64,000 nucleotides of DNA from Pogonophryne albipinna (lineage: Eukaryota; Chordata; Actinopteri; Perciformes; Artedidraconidae), in contig CM053249.1 of the NCBI GenBank assembly GCA_028583405.1, forward strand, positions 39,653,759 to 39,717,758, written 5' to 3'. How positions within the stretch are numbered: position 1 is the stretch's first letter; each line of letters begins with the position of its first letter. The notes beneath the pieces were generated by a model. The model was not told the origin of the DNA. It saw nothing but the letters and a program-made list of their open reading frames with translations, and searched no databases. Of this stretch, positions 34,488-46,352 are shown one piece after another. The translations under genes were made by a program, and so were the position numbers.

Positions 34488-35640
34488 AAAACAAAATTAT
34501 TAGCTTAAAAAGGTTTCATTTCATTGGTTTCATTTAGCCTCTTGACTGTTTTATTTACACCATAATTTTACCATAGTTTTCACTCATTTCACCCTCAAGT
34601 TTGTGTGTGTGTGTATACTTGGTTTTCCTACAATATCAGGACCACATGTCCTGGTAATGCTGGAAAACCTGAAAGATGCTACAATATCAGGACGTCCCCA
34701 TTTTGTACAGGGGTCATTTTCAGGGGTAAGTCCTGATATTTCACTAATACAAAGTTGTGTGGGGGGGGGGTGGGTGGGTGTGTGTCCTTGTAAAGATATT
34801 ATATGTTGGGATAAAATCACTGTTGTGGGGACTATGGGAAGGTGTGCATGATGTCCTTTCCCTGTAATGTACAGTAGTTACCAATCCTTGTAGGCTATGG
34901 TCTGTGACATATTTTACTATTGATCACTGGATTCGTAACATCTCAAGTTCCGTATCTACCTTGAAATGCTGGGTGATCTATCTGGAGATGATGGGGGGGG
35001 TCAATGCTCCTGCTCTGCGCCTTTGCCTGCATCTTGCCTGGCGAACCTGCCATGCCTTGCGTTCACTTCTCTTCTCCCTTGCACTTTTGTCACTTTTTTT
35101 TTTTCCTTTTTTTGTCTGAATATCTTTGACATAGCCCCGTTTCCTTTGCTCTAGGTATGCTGCTTCATAAATGTGATAGTGGTGTATACATTATTGCATT
35201 TAAAATTGGAGAGAAATATATTTGTAAACTCTAAATATGCCCCTAAACCTCAATACATGACATTGGGGACAAGCACTTTTCTTGTACTTGGAATTTCATA
35301 TAATTGATTAAAAACAAATATTGCCCAATTCTTGGCTCAAATAGGTTTAATTGTTCAAAGAACATTTTAAATTATTCAAATATATAAATTAAATGTGACT
35401 ACAAAGTATGTTTAAAGTGTATGCTTTCTGCAAAGGCTGGGGACAGAAAAGTGTGCGTTTCTGTAGAATGACACATGCTAAATGCTAACTGGAGATGAAG
35501 GATTTTCAGAATAAAAGCTTAACAACTGGTTGTGCACAAGAACTTCTGTTTTTTCAGTATAAAACAGCATTTAAACTGACGGTATGTTTAAGGTACTTTA
35601 TGCCATTAAAAACATTGATTTTAATTTCTAACAGTCCCTC
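34488..35640. other. Intron/upstream part of the DDE-like gene and unassigned sequence
   Basis: The missing first exon of the DDE-like gene should lie to the right of 34487 on the minus strand, but I could not identify it. There is a G-run with GGGTGGGTGGG at 34760-34777 and a T-run near 35094-35109. A CAATATCAGGAC word occurs twice (34630 and 34681). Confidence 0.4.
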
Positions 35641-38600
35641 CTTACACACCTAAAAGGTGTGTATAATACTGAAATCAATGAGTTCTTCATCTGAACTTTG
35701 CATAGTACACAACTCATATCAAAAACATACAATCAAAATGGAATGGTTCAAATAGCCTCAACTTTACAAAAATACAAAAAATACTTTGACTGTGTTCAAA
35801 CATAAAAATGTTCTCTTGTGCATAACTTCTAGTGTTAACATTCAATATGGTTCTTCAAAATAGCAGCAATGGCTTGGTATCAGAACATTTCTTCCTCCCT
35901 CCTTTCACAGAAACCGTTCTCATACCACGCTCAGTGTTAAGGCACTTGTTTTTACAAAGTGAAAAGAAACAAACCATTTTAGAATAGTAATGATTTATAA
36001 AACATGAGATCTACCATATTAGAATAGTATACAAATAATAAAGAATAAAATAAACTATATAATAGGAATAGTGTAAAGTAAATTGAAATGGATTCACTCC
36101 ATTTTAGCATTTTAGTTTGCTCACTTCTTCACATGATTTCATCATTTAAAATATCACATCAGCTGGACATTCATTGAATAATCTCATCTTTGAACATCCA
36201 TATCATTTAAACTAACTCATCATTTTCATCAACATCTGTATATGGGGGTGGGTCGTCCTGTTCTGCTAGCAATTGTAACTGTCTCCTCATGAGAAATGTA
36301 CCCTCCCTCCTTTCATACCATTTAAGGTATGAAAGTAATATGTTCTCTAGAAGAGGCCGTCGTGATCAATCGGTACGTTAGGACAAGGAATGCAACTACA
36401 ACATCTAGCACTCCCCTGGGCGCCCCTATGCTATCCTTGTGCACTGTGGAGCCTAAACTCCCCCTGGGACTGGTCTCTTAGCCCTACTGGCTTTGGGGTG
36501 TTTCGCCATGTTGATTAACTACATAAAAAAAACATCACTGGCTGTGCTAGTGCACAGGTCCCAGTCCAATCCTGTGACAAGACTGAATACGAGGTTTTAG
36601 TTCCACGATACCACCAAACACCTACTCTGGGATACGGCATTCTAGACTGTCATTTCTGGGAGAAGATTTTGGTCAGTTACAACAGTTGTAGAATTTCATC
36701 ACTTAAAAGTTCCTACTTCAGTAGCTTTGGGTGGTCTGTTGTAATGCAGTGATAAAGTCCCTAAAATGGTGTGAAAACCGGTGGAATATCAATAACTCAT
36801 TATACTAATTTATCTTCAATTCTGGTCTCCTTGAAGAACCATGCTAACTCCTTTTACAGTGTGTGGAAACTTGGGTGCCCGAGCATGTGATAATTACTCC
36901 CTCCTTTAACAAGGATTTTAAAAACAGAAGTCATTTCATTAATGGTTTGTAGTTCAATTTAGGAATTTTCACTCTTGGCAGATATGTTTCTCCTTTAAAT
37001 AACATCTCTAAATGTCAGGTCATCACTGATTAAATGGATGAGCATTAGGAGGTGGTGGCACTTGTCTTTTAAAACTCATACTCTGGTGCCGTGCGCTCCC
37101 TCTGAAGCTGCAAGTAAGATTTAAAACATCTGCAGGGTGGGTTGAGCGACCCCTTCTCCCTGAACGATATTTGTTGTCAAAAATATGCACCATTAAAATG
37201 AGCATGTATTACTCCCAATTATACTAGTTTTTAAAAATAAAAATTTGCAATCGCTCTTTGCCTAGTTTCTTTTTAAAACTCTACATCTTGGACGACAAAC
37301 AAATGTTGTTTCCACCTTAACAGTTCTCCTATGGTAATATCCATGCTACAATGGTGAAATCAATACTCTAGATTGGAATACTTTCTTTGGCTTGGTTCTA
37401 GCTCTACCTTTAACATTTTCCGTTCAAATAAAGATTTGCCTGCTTTTATAGAGTGGTTATTAAAACTATCCCTTTAAACTGTAGATCTATATTGTAACAA
37501 ATTAAATCTTCCCCAAATTCTCACATGAATAAGAATCTCTTAAAGAATAATTTGTTTATATGATGAAAATATTGAATACTATGTTCTACCCTCAGTGTGT
37601 TTATGTGTAAACTCACTCACTCCCGTGTTCCTTCTCTCCCCTCTGGTTGTCAAACCACGACCCCCTCACGTTCTGCTGGCCCATGCCAACTCCTCTGGTT
37701 CTGTCCTCTCCTCTGTCCTGCCTTCTCCTCAGTCCATCCGCTCTTGAATCCTTCCGCTGTAACTCTTTTCAGTGGCCCAACTGCTTTGCATTTCATCTCC
37801 TCCTTTTCAGTCTCTACGCTGTTTCATGGAGGGCGTATTCCGCTCTCATGTCCCACACTCTGCTCTTGTGCCAAATCTCGTGGCTCAGTTTGGAACTTCA
37901 TGTCCTGTACTGGGACCGATGAGAGTTTGCCTCTTTGTCAGAATGCTGGTTTGGTTCTGGATGCCTCAGGTGGAGATGGTTCTGGATGCCTCAGGTTGGG
38001 GTGGTTCTGGATGCCTCAGGTCGTTGTTGGTTCAGCTCGGGTTCTCTGTCTGTTCGATGGAGGAGGAGGAGTCTCCTGTGGTGAGGTCATTTGTCTGCTT
38101 TGAAGATGGGGTCGTAGCATTCTGACAGGCAGAGAGAGATCTCGGGACGCATTACCTATAGTTAATTCTAACACACTGAGGTAAAATAAATCCAATCCTT
38201 TCCACTCTATTTTCCTAATCTTACTATCTGTCTTAGATGTTAAATGTCATCTAAACCCAATTAATGTCTACTAATGGTTGTGCCATATCCCTAAACATTG
38301 CTTTCACCCACTGTAACATGGCTACTCCAAATAACTATCAGGAAACCATTTTCTTCTATAAATTGAAATACCTACAAGTTTCAAGCACCACATATTTCAC
38401 ACACTATAAAAGAACGTCCCCCTATTTTCTCCATCACTTTAAATCTCACTGTTATTTAGAACATAAGTAACTTCTGTGACAGGACATATCTGCAATGTCG
38501 CCACAATCTGCTGGGGAATTTTGTTCATAGAGTTTGTACGTACAAAGCTGTACTTGTGGGTTAGTAGCCTGTTTCTACTGTAATCATTTTCAATAATTGT

Positions 38601-38728
38601 GCTCAGGTCACCGGTCGGTTGTCCATAAACTTAACACGGGTGTTTCTGGCACAGACTAAAACATGGATCCAGTGTGTTTGGAGATTCCCCTAATCTGTAA
38701 ATCCTCATCACTTACATATCCCGATCAC
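35641..38728 (-). other. Probable 3' part of retroviral copy A, no coding sequence recognised
   Basis: By position this should hold the rest of env and the 3' LTR of the retroviral copy to the right, but I recognised neither. The purine-rich motif (TCCCTCC on the plus strand) with adjacent hairpins occurs at about 35635, 36304 and, without a hairpin, 35897 and 36897. A C/T-rich stretch (37600-37860) is followed by a 25-bp tandem repeat. Confidence 0.35.
37953..38027 (+). repeat. 25-bp tandem repeat, three copies
   Basis: Units starting GGTTCTGGATGCCTCAGGT at 37953, 37978 and 38003 follow each other without spacers. The last six bases of the unit vary. Confidence 0.9.
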
Positions 38729-39217
38729 TTAAACCCATCTCATCATTTGATACAAGAACTGCATATATGGGGGGTGAATCATCTTGATTGTAACCGCCTC
38801 ACCTTTGGGAACGAGTATCTCTAACTCCTCCTCTTGTTGCTCAGCTGATCTTTTGGCTCTGGGGATAAGTGAAAGTCTCTGAAACACAGCTGGAGTTTTG
38901 TTAGTGATGTGGGCATTCTCTATGAGTGGACTAATGGATCCATGTCTTACTTGATATTGTACTCCCCATCCAACCAGAAAGGTGCCAAGTGTAATGAGCA
39001 CAATCAACAATGCTATTCTGACTCTTATCCCTAGGGGACCCCACAATTGCTTTGGCTTTGTTCTTGACATCATCTCTATTTTCTCCCTGGTTGTGTCAGT
39101 TACAGAATTTAAATAATGAGTACTATAATAACGTATACAAAAATTGGACTCTTTTTCAGATGTAAAGCAAAAATAGGTTTTCACTTTAGTGTACAATCTA
39201 TACAAATCTATAGACAA
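38729..39217 (-). pseudogene. Retroviral env N-terminal fragment (copy A)
   Basis: The frame has a hydrophobic segment of about 22 residues in its middle (IALLIVLITLGTFLVG core), a plausible signal/leader anchor preceded by basic residues. A furin-like RAKR site follows, and the frame ends soon afterwards. Together with the integrase tail immediately upstream on the same strand, this is best read as the start of a retroviral envelope gene. The surface and transmembrane domains are missing. The assignment rests on context and leader topology, not on clear envelope motifs. Confidence 0.45.
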
Positions 39218-39431
39218 TTCGTCTTTTGAGCTGTTTCTATCTTTATCTTATTTCTATTTATTGTTTTGTTCCAGCTCTGCCAAATCAGTCCTAACTCCCA
39301 ATAATGTTCGGGAAGTTGCCAGTGAAGGGTGACAATGTGTGAGGTGGTGTCAATTTGCTCCTTTGTCTTTACCTTTAAACCGGCGCGCGTGTGAAGTTCA
39401 TTACAACTTCTCACTGTTCCGTCCACCGGGA

Positions 39432-39600
39432 TCAGCTCACTGTCTTTTGTGAACTTTCACCCTCACCCAATCACCTGGCCGAACAGGAGTCTCTTCTAGT
39501 GTCTCGTCTGGTATCTCTGTAGCTTTCCTAGCCTGTGTAGACAAAACTTGGATAATATTACTCAGAGTTCTGACATATTCATCACATCTATTCGTCTAAT
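39432..39600 (-). pseudogene. Retroviral integrase C-terminal tail (copy A)
   Basis: The minus strand encodes a short segment containing PVRPGDWVRVKVHKR before a stop at about 39432. The GDWVRVK pattern is the hallmark of the integrase C-terminal DNA-binding region in gamma/epsilon-type retroviruses. It lies just upstream of the env fragment, in normal retroviral order. The catalytic core and the rest of pol are absent. Confidence 0.65.
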
Positions 39601-40949
39601 ATCTAAAACTGGACCACTCCCTCCTGGGAGGAGGCCCAAGCTTCGGCATACCTTTTGTCGTTATGAGACCTATTGTTATCTACATGTTATTATTTATTAA
39701 CTACAACGTCGCTGAAATCAACATGTCTGTATAATCATGACACTCCCTCCTTTGAGCATAACATGCTCAATTAATATTGCAATGATTACCCTATTCTGAA
39801 CAGGACATGTAAAACCCATAAAGTTGAATTAAATAAATATAACTTCTCCGTGTACCCATAAGGCGTACAAAAAAATATCGTATGATGTATGGTTTTCTGC
39901 TGGTATAAAAACATATTCACTCAAATCTGCCATTAGCGCAAAAAATAGTTTACTTGTTTCAATAATGGCTTTTGTCCTGGTATTATGCATCATTGTTGCT
40001 GCGAAAAACAATACCCCTGGTGTCGCTAATGCGTCTCAATAATTATAGGATTAGAGGATTGGTTGATACTGCTGAACAAAGATATGATAAAATAATATTT
40101 CTCTAAACTAGAGGGAAAATACGAACTATTCTCACAGAGGGTGACATGCATGAAGGGCTGGTGCCCCTCACTCAAAATGAGATATTGCCTTACGCACTAC
40201 ATTATAAATCAGTAAAGTTACTCAAGAATAAATAAATAAAAACTGATTCTTAAAACTGTTGTAAAAACCCTACAACTTCTTCATCCAAGCTCTCAATCAG
40301 TGTTATGTTATTTAATCTGCAGCTCATTGCCTTAAAACAGATACTTCAGACCGATTATAAAATTGTGTTTATGAGAAAACATTTTAATCTGACTCCATAA
40401 ATCACATAATTGTTTGACTAAAAAACTACAATTCCACTAACAGGAAATGAAGTTCCCCTTTAAACACAGCCCCGGTCTTCTGACGGGGTCTATCTATGTA
40501 CTGGCTGGAAAATGTTGTGCCAGTCTCTGTCGCTCCGTCACTGTTCTCCCGCTAACAGTCACTCTCTAGTTCTGCTGGGTTCTTGTTGACTTCTTCACTG
40601 GTTTGAGACAAGCGACCCTATCGGACACCTCCCTTTGTAGCCAGACTTCACCACAGCAGAATCGAGTTTCTGTTTTCAGGTCTCAACAGCTCCACGTCAG
40701 GTGTATCGCCGCCCCTTGAACTGCAGTCGGTGTAAACAGGAGGACTTGGTAAGGATCCTCCGTCTTGGGCGAGTACTAGGTTTCCGTCTTCATATTTTTG
40801 GGTGGAAACCCGTCGTCTTGACCTCACTAGCTGTGTGGACACAATAGTTTTCTGTGTTGGGGAACAACATCACTGGTAATCTCTATCCTTCTCATAATTA
40901 CAAAAATAGTCTGCTAAATGTTCTATGCTTTATATGTAAATGCAATATG
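39601..40949 (-). other. Deleted pol region of retroviral copy A
   Basis: Between gag and the integrase tail, where about 3 kb of pol is expected, only about 1.4 kb of non-coding sequence is present. It holds two further copies of the purine-rich motif: 39615, followed by a self-complementary CTCCTGGGAGG, and 39745, followed by the hairpin TTGAGCAT-AAC-ATGCTCAA. No reverse transcriptase or protease motif was found. Confidence 0.5.
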
Positions 40950-41050
40950 CTACTCACTATCTTTTAAATAACATTCAACCTCTCCCTCCTGTGGTGACAG
41001 ATATGGCTCAATGTAGCTGGTTTTCAAAATACCCTTGTGCTGAAGATGCA

Positions 41051-42987
41051 TCACCTGGTGGTCTGGCCCTCTGAGCTTCCTCGTTGTTGTGGTTGGTACC
41101 AGGCTGTCAGTGGCATTTGGTTCATGTTTGGCAATGCTGTTCGTCTTTGACATCCCTGAGACCCCCTGCTTCTGTCATAATCATGGAAACCTCCCCCGGG
41201 GTAAATGCATGGAGGGCCGTTGTTTGGTACATGTGGTGGGTATTTCATTTGTTGTTGTGGACAATCTCTAGCCCAATGGCACAGCAGATCGCATATGTAG
41301 CATCCCTCAAACGGGAGAACTTTTCCTCTGCCTCTGCTTCCTCGGAAACCTCCTGGTTGTTGGTTCTGCATCTGACTCTCTGGCACTATCTGAGTTTGAA
41401 CTGTTGGAGGTGTCTGCCCTGCCTTCTCTGGTTCTATGGCCATCTCTGAAAACTTCTCCTCCCTTCCCCTTGTCATGGTCTTACAAGCTTCGGTGTCTTT
41501 CTCAGCTACCTGTATCTTCAGAAGTTTTAGTTGTAATGTTTTCATTTCTTCGTCATTTTCCCTCTGGGTTGCTTGGTATTTCATATCGTGGTGAATGAGA
41601 TGTAGTCCCCATTCTTCAATGGGTTTAGTGTCTAATCCCACCACGTTTCCCAGGCTTGCCTGCACTGATGGGGGAAGGGTTTTAACGACAGCTTTCTTCC
41701 ACCACATTTCAACAGGTGGAGAAAGATCATGTCGTTCTCCAATGTAGCCTCCCACACTCCTTCACATCTCTTCAAGAAGGCATGCATTTCTTCCTCCGTG
41801 CCTTTCCTCAGGCTGTTGAGGGCATCTAAACTGCGTGTTGTCGGGTAGATGTGACGAATAGCAGCCCAATAATTCTACCTGATGTAGTTGAATGAAGTGT
41901 CATCTGAGTCGTGCGTGCAATTGGCCTCAGAATCTATTGCTTTTGCCTCAAGTCGTCCTTCAATCCGTCCAAGCAGGGCCCTCATGTCCCCCAAGCACAG
42001 GTGGTCTTGGGCTGTGTATCTCTCCAGATCATTCACCCACTTCTGACCTCCTTTGATGAGTGGAGGTAGCTTTGCCACTAATGCTTCCATGTCTCTGTGA
42101 GTCCATGATTGGTATTTCAATCCTCCTTCTCCAGCCGCTATCACCGGTAGCATGAGTTTTGAGCAGTTCTTGAGTCTTCCAGCTTCAGTTACTGTTGTTG
42201 TGTCTGGAGAACCTTCGCCTTCTCTTCTCTTGAGTTGTGATTCCATTCTTTTGCTGAGTTCTTCCATTTTTCTGTTGAGCTCCTCTTCCATTCTTCTGCC
42301 GAGTTCGTCCAATCTTCTGTTGAGCTCACCAGATAGGAGTCTTACCTCATACTCCAAGTCTTTGACACGTGTAGCTGTGGGGAGACCGTCCAACTCCAAT
42401 ACTCCTCCTAAAGCACCAAAAGTTGGGGCTTGTATTGAGGTTTGAAAGAAAATGTGTTCTTCTGTCATGTAGGGAGGAGGCGCATCAGTCAAGCTTGGAT
42501 GGAGCTTTGAAGTTTGGATAAGTGGAGCTTCTTCTTCTGTCTTGTCTTTCTTATCTTCCTTTGTCGTGAGCTCTGATTCTTGAACCACATACATGCTGTT
42601 CGTTGATCCTTGGCTGACATATTTTAGATGGAGTACCAGACTTGTAACTCTAGATTTTCTTTTTTCAGCTCTGCTCATAGCGCTTTTAGCAGGTCCATAC
42701 CAAGGAGGTTATCCGGCTTTGATCCATGCTTGTTGCTGTTGCAGGTATTCTCCATTCTCATAGTCAATTACAGCTGTTCTATGTGCTTTCGTTGGTCCAG
42801 GTTGATCATCTGCTGGAATCAGTCCTCTTGTTTGCCACTGTTCCAACAGTTTCTCTATTTGGTTCCATGTCTTCTGTCTTTTACTTGGAAAGGTTAAAGA
42901 ATCTGATCTGATTTTTACCCTTTCCTTGATATCTGCAGTTGAGCCTGACTCTGCATCTGGTCTCAACTTAGTTTCTTTCGGTGACAT
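41051..42987 (-). pseudogene. Retroviral gag (copy A)
   Basis: Gag sequence lies in three pieces on the minus strand: 42987-42709, 42678-41875 and 41755-41051. It includes a proline-containing DAPPPYM stretch (a possible late-domain PPPY), a predicted coiled coil with repeated EELNRKMEELSKRMES-type heptads (about 42220-42330), a capsid-like part ending near 41875, and a nucleocapsid zinc knuckle (CYICDLLCHWARDC, pattern CX2CX4HX4C). At least two frame breaks interrupt it (near 42690 and between 41755 and 41875). It resembles the gag of copy B in order and in the capsid region. The 5' LTR is not present upstream, where a LINE fragment starts at about 43050. Confidence 0.75.
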
Positions 42988-43054
42988 GCTCTCTTCCTTT
43001 TCGAATGAATATTATTAAGATATTTTAGCAAATTTTAAATACATAAGAAACACA

Positions 43055-43266
43055 ATGACATTGAATTCTGCCAAATTATACATGAATGCCATGATCATGT
43101 CACATCTAACATACTGTCTCACAAGCTGGGGGCAAACTAACAGCTCCACACTGAAGCCACTAGCAACCCTGTACAAACAAACCGTCAAAGTACTGGACCA
43201 GAAACCTAACCGCTCCCATCACTGTACCATCCTCAACAAGCATAACATCCTGAGTTGGGAAGATTT
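43055..43266 (+). pseudogene. LINE reverse transcriptase 3' fragment, left half
   Basis: The frame contains AKLYMNAMIMSHLTYCLTSW and LYKQTVKVLDQKP, then HNILSWEDL, a pattern familiar from the C-terminal part of fish non-LTR retrotransposon proteins. It breaks off at 43266, where a hAT-like end begins, and appears to resume at about 45770. Clade not assigned. Confidence 0.6.
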
Positions 43267-43475
43267 AATAAACAGGGCTGCACATAACTGGTGCGCAGGT
43301 GCGCATGCGCATCTCCGCCAAAAAAAGAGCACCGGGTCATTTGAAAAAAGGCGCATTTGCGCACCAACATTGAGAGAGAGAGAGAGAGAGAGAAGGGAGA
43401 AGAGGGAGAGAGAGAAGGGAGAAGAGAAGAGAGGAGAGAGAAGAGAGAAAGATAGTTGCGAGTTGCATATGAACT
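43267..43475. mobile_element. hAT-like terminal segment with GA repeat
   Basis: CAGGGCTGCACATAACTGG at 43274-43292 resembles a hAT end. A GAGAGA microsatellite (43373-43395) and AGAGGGAGAGAGA-type sequence follow. The opposite end was not found, so it may itself be truncated by the next element. Confidence 0.45.
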
Positions 43476-43952
43476 CAGGGCCGGCCCGTGACACTGGCGT
43501 TATAGATGTTCGCCTAGGGCGCCAGATCTGTGGAGGCGCTGCGCTGGCAGTTCTGGGAGGGAAAAACATTTTTTTGACCGTTGGTTCTCACCCTAATTTT
43601 CGGCCTTGATGTAACAACATTCATAATTAAAGGGGGGGTAGGTAAGTTTGAGAAACCGGCTCGAGATACACTTTTTGTTATATTCCATGGAATGCTCTTA
43701 ACATCCCGATAGCAATGCATATCTTAAGTGCTTTGACAAAAAATCCATAAAAAAATTTCATCTGTGGAAGCCGTAATACTGTAAAAAGTACGACCAATCC
43801 GTTTAGCCGGCTTAGGATTGCCGTCCTGTCTGTCAGCCTTCCATCTCGTGCACGCACAAATGTATCTCGTGCCCTCATTGGGCGTGCCGTCATTGGGCGT
43901 GCATTGCAGCAGTACTTCAATGACTCGCCAGCAACAGGCGGCCACTTTCACC

Positions 43953-44568
43953 ATGGCAGAGTTAGGTTCAACATCGTCTACTGGTGGCAAAAGAAATAAT
44001 GTAACGGAGCAAATTAGGAACAAAAACAAAGTGGAAACTAGGAGAATTCAAACCAGAGTCAATATCGGAGTTGCTTTTCAACGATGGCGACAACTGATGC
44101 AACACACCTATGGGGGTTATTCCCTATCTTTATTCAAGAGCGTGGTATTTAAATTTGAGAGCATACTTTATGTATTTATTTCCCTCAAACCCTGTCCTTG
44201 CACTCAAACGGTGCCTGCTTGCACTTAGATTTGCTTCTGCTCAAACTGTACGCTTGCACTCAGATATATTGCTGCTTACGGATTTTTTCTGCTCTCAGAT
44301 TTATTCTCTGCGCGCTCGAAACTTTTGTGCAACAATCCTGTCAAAATCCCTCAACCAATAGGAGGCCAGGTGTCCTTGCGGGTGCGTTCGTTTTACTTAT
44401 TACAGCGTCCCGTAAGGGCGGTTACTCTTTGGTGCGATGACAGGGTTTGAGTGAAGGAAATCAATAAAGTATGCTCTCAAATGTAAATACCACGCTCTTG
44501 AATAAAGATAGGGAATAACCCCCATACACACCGAGTTGAAATCTGACGCCGTGGTCGCTCTTTTTCTC
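43953..44568 (+). pseudogene. N-terminal exon of an unnamed TTAA-element gene
   Basis: A frame from ATG 43953 (context TTCACCATGG) encodes MAELGSTSSTGGKRNNVTEQ, then VNIGVAFQRWRQLMQHT, up to 44108. After the foldback insert it continues as ELKSDAVVALFLLDR and meets a possible donor near 44568. The pattern (RV)NIG-AF-RWR-L followed by a K-DA-VA-FLLD motif is known to me from unnamed fish proteins, several tied to transposons. It probably represents the first exon of this element's transposase gene; no catalytic domain remains. Function is not assigned. Confidence 0.55.
44109..44526. mobile_element. Foldback MITE inside the TTAA-element exon
   Basis: Arms of about 95 bases start TATGGGGGTTATTCCC and end in its inverse, with internal matches through CAAGAGCGTGGTATTTA. 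The element is 418 bp. CACACC flanks both sides (44103-44108 and 44527-44532), a 6-7 bp target duplication, and its removal together with one copy keeps the surrounding reading frame. The centre is non-coding. Confidence 0.92.
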
Positions 44569-45368
44569 TTGGACAGGTTTTGTATGGTTTACAATTCCCC
44601 TGAACTATATAGCCAACCTAAGTCATGTGCGCGTTCATGTGTGTTGGAGGAGGTGCTCTGTAAGGAAGTCTGAAGGAAGGGGCGGATTCTTTTCGGCTGT
44701 GTACTTTCAAATTTTAGTGCACTCGAGCCGGTTTCTGAAACTTACCTACCCCCCCTTTAAGTAAATGTAACACCCTTTTCACCCCGGTTACATGTTTCAT
44801 TTGCCCTGTACGATGGGCGCTGTAAGTGATGAAAATGGGGGATGTTGGTTTATCTGGCACCCGCAGCTCACAGCCAAAATGCGAGTGAGCGAGGGAGGGT
44901 GCACCGGTACAGGCGCTGTTATTAGAATATGGTGCTAGCTGCTCTAACGGATATAAGAAGATGTTTCTACAATAATGTGGAGGGAGAGTCCTCCCAGTCA
45001 GACTGAGAGGCTGATAATACAGCTCAGTGAGGTAAAGGACTCTGAGTGTTTAGATAGTTAACTTTAGTCTAACTTTGTGACCAAATTGATTTGGTCACAA
45101 TTTATGTAAACACATATTTTCAAGGCACTCCTTTATAATTATTGGGATAAACAGGTTTGAAATCATTCCAATGTATACTATAGGACAGTAACCAAACATA
45201 TCCTTTAAAACTGGAGAGATAAAAAAAATGCATAAATAAATAAATGTTAAGGTAAACTAAGATATGAATGAACAAGACAAATGAAATAAGTTACATTCAT
45301 TTGTTATTGGCTATGGTAGGTTATTGGTTATGTTCACATACTTATTTGATTACATCCACTTGTCAAAG

Positions 45369-45539
45369 ATGACAACAGAGACTTTCGACCCAAAACCAGC
45401 TCTTGACTTGTGGATGCAAGCATCTAATCGCAGACTCAACCAGAGAGAAAGAAGTAGGCCTACATCATCAGCTACCATGTCTGACAGAGAGGAAGACAGT
45501 GAGGAGAACAGTCAGGAGGGTAGTGATGACAGCTTGTAG
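45369..45539 (+). pseudogene. hAT transposase C-terminal tail
   Basis: A 56-codon frame contains TFDPKPALDLWMQASNRR and an acidic Ser/Glu-rich end. FDP-PA-DLW immediately after the dimerisation domain is seen in ZNF862-like and related hAT proteins, as I recall them. It is consistent with a deletion derivative that retains only the end of the transposase. The start is arbitrary because the upstream part is missing. Confidence 0.4.
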
Positions 45540-45566
45540 GATTACTGGTCGTGCTAATGTTGTCTT

Positions 45567-45691
45567 GTGTTCACCTCTACTTGTGTGTTCTGTGTTCACC
45601 TCTGCATGTGTGTTCTGTGTTCACCTTTGCATGTGTGTTCTGTGTTCACCTCTGCATGTGTGTTCTGTGTTCACCTCTGCATGTGTGTTCA
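45567..45691 (+). repeat. 25-bp minisatellite, five copies
   Basis: The unit GTGTTCACCTCTGCATGTGT plus GTTCT is repeated five times head to tail with few substitutions. Because 25 is not a multiple of three, the three frames give cycling Cys/Val-rich pseudo-peptides that are not genes. Confidence 0.95.
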
Positions 45692-45769
45692 GTGCCGTGT
45701 GTCAGGCAAATAAAGTCAAGACCCCCTCAAAAGTTACGATTTATTTCATTTTAAGGATGAGCACCAAGC

Positions 45770-46352
45770 AACATCTCCAGGTGCTCCTTTTAGAACCAGG
45801 GCAAAAAAGTTATCCCAATCAGTCCCATTCAGGAAGAGTACTTTTGGTCAGTCATCATTCTCGGTCATAGCAATACAAAACTGGAATTCTCTACCCACTC
45901 AAATCAAAGACATACATATCCCACCTTCACAGCTCACTTAAAAACATGGTTCACTGAGAACTACACCTGCACACACTAGTCTGTGTTGAGTATGGCGTGA
46001 GTGTTACATGTTGTGATCATGGATGTTGCCCCTCGTTTCTGTTATGTGATTGTGATGTGCTATATGTGACATGTACTGTATATAGTAACGTGTGTTGTTT
46101 ATTGTTCTCTTTTATCCTCACACCGGTATCTACTTGTCTTTCCTCCTTTTTATTTTATTTTATATATTTTCTTATAACTAATGCTGTTGATATATTGTAA
46201 TTTTAAGGGTGTCTATTACCATCTGGCCGGGGACAACAGCTGGAAATTAGCCATGTCGGCTAAAGCTGCACCATTTACTGTTTTTGTGACAGTTCATCGA
46301 TGGGGACTGTCCACGACACTATAAATAAATAAACTAAACTAAACTAAATCAA
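45770..46352 (+). mobile_element. LINE 3' part, right half
   Basis: Coding remnants (FGQSSFSVIAIQNWNSLPTQ, then IKDI) match the C-terminal end expected for the LINE fragment at 43055-43266. The 3' non-coding region ends in AAATAAATAAACTAAACTAAA. This suggests that the elements between 43267 and about 45770 split one LINE. Confidence 0.6.

Larger units (their letters stand above)
43631..44756 (+). mobile_element. TTAA-target element, copy 2, with a coding exon
   Basis: The ends AGGGGGGGTAGGTAAGTTTG and the inverted GAAACTTACCTACCCCCCCT are flanked by TTAA (43627-43630 and 44757-44760). The inverted copy of the host element at 60366-60392 has an uninterrupted single TTAA, so the insertion is exact. 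Unlike copy 1 (14091-15234) it retains about 700 internal bases including a coding exon, itself interrupted by a foldback element. Confidence 0.93.
43476..45566 (+). mobile_element. hAT element interrupting a LINE
   Basis: The left end is CAGGGCCGGCCCGTG. The body (43476-43626 plus 44761 to about 45353) is repeated in inverted orientation at 59766-60520, which ends in the matching GGGCTGGCCCTG. A short C-terminal transposase-like frame lies at 45369-45539. The right end is unclear. The TTAA element at 43631-44756 is inserted within it. Confidence 0.7.

Noticed and set aside
37597..38125. Overlapping Ser/Cys-rich plus-strand frames
   Set aside because: Three frames are open together in C/T-rich sequence with a 25-bp repeat. 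No family resemblance; an effect of composition.
45567..45691. CRISPR-like array
   Set aside because: The 25-base units are directly joined without unique spacers, and the context is a vertebrate genome. It is a minisatellite.
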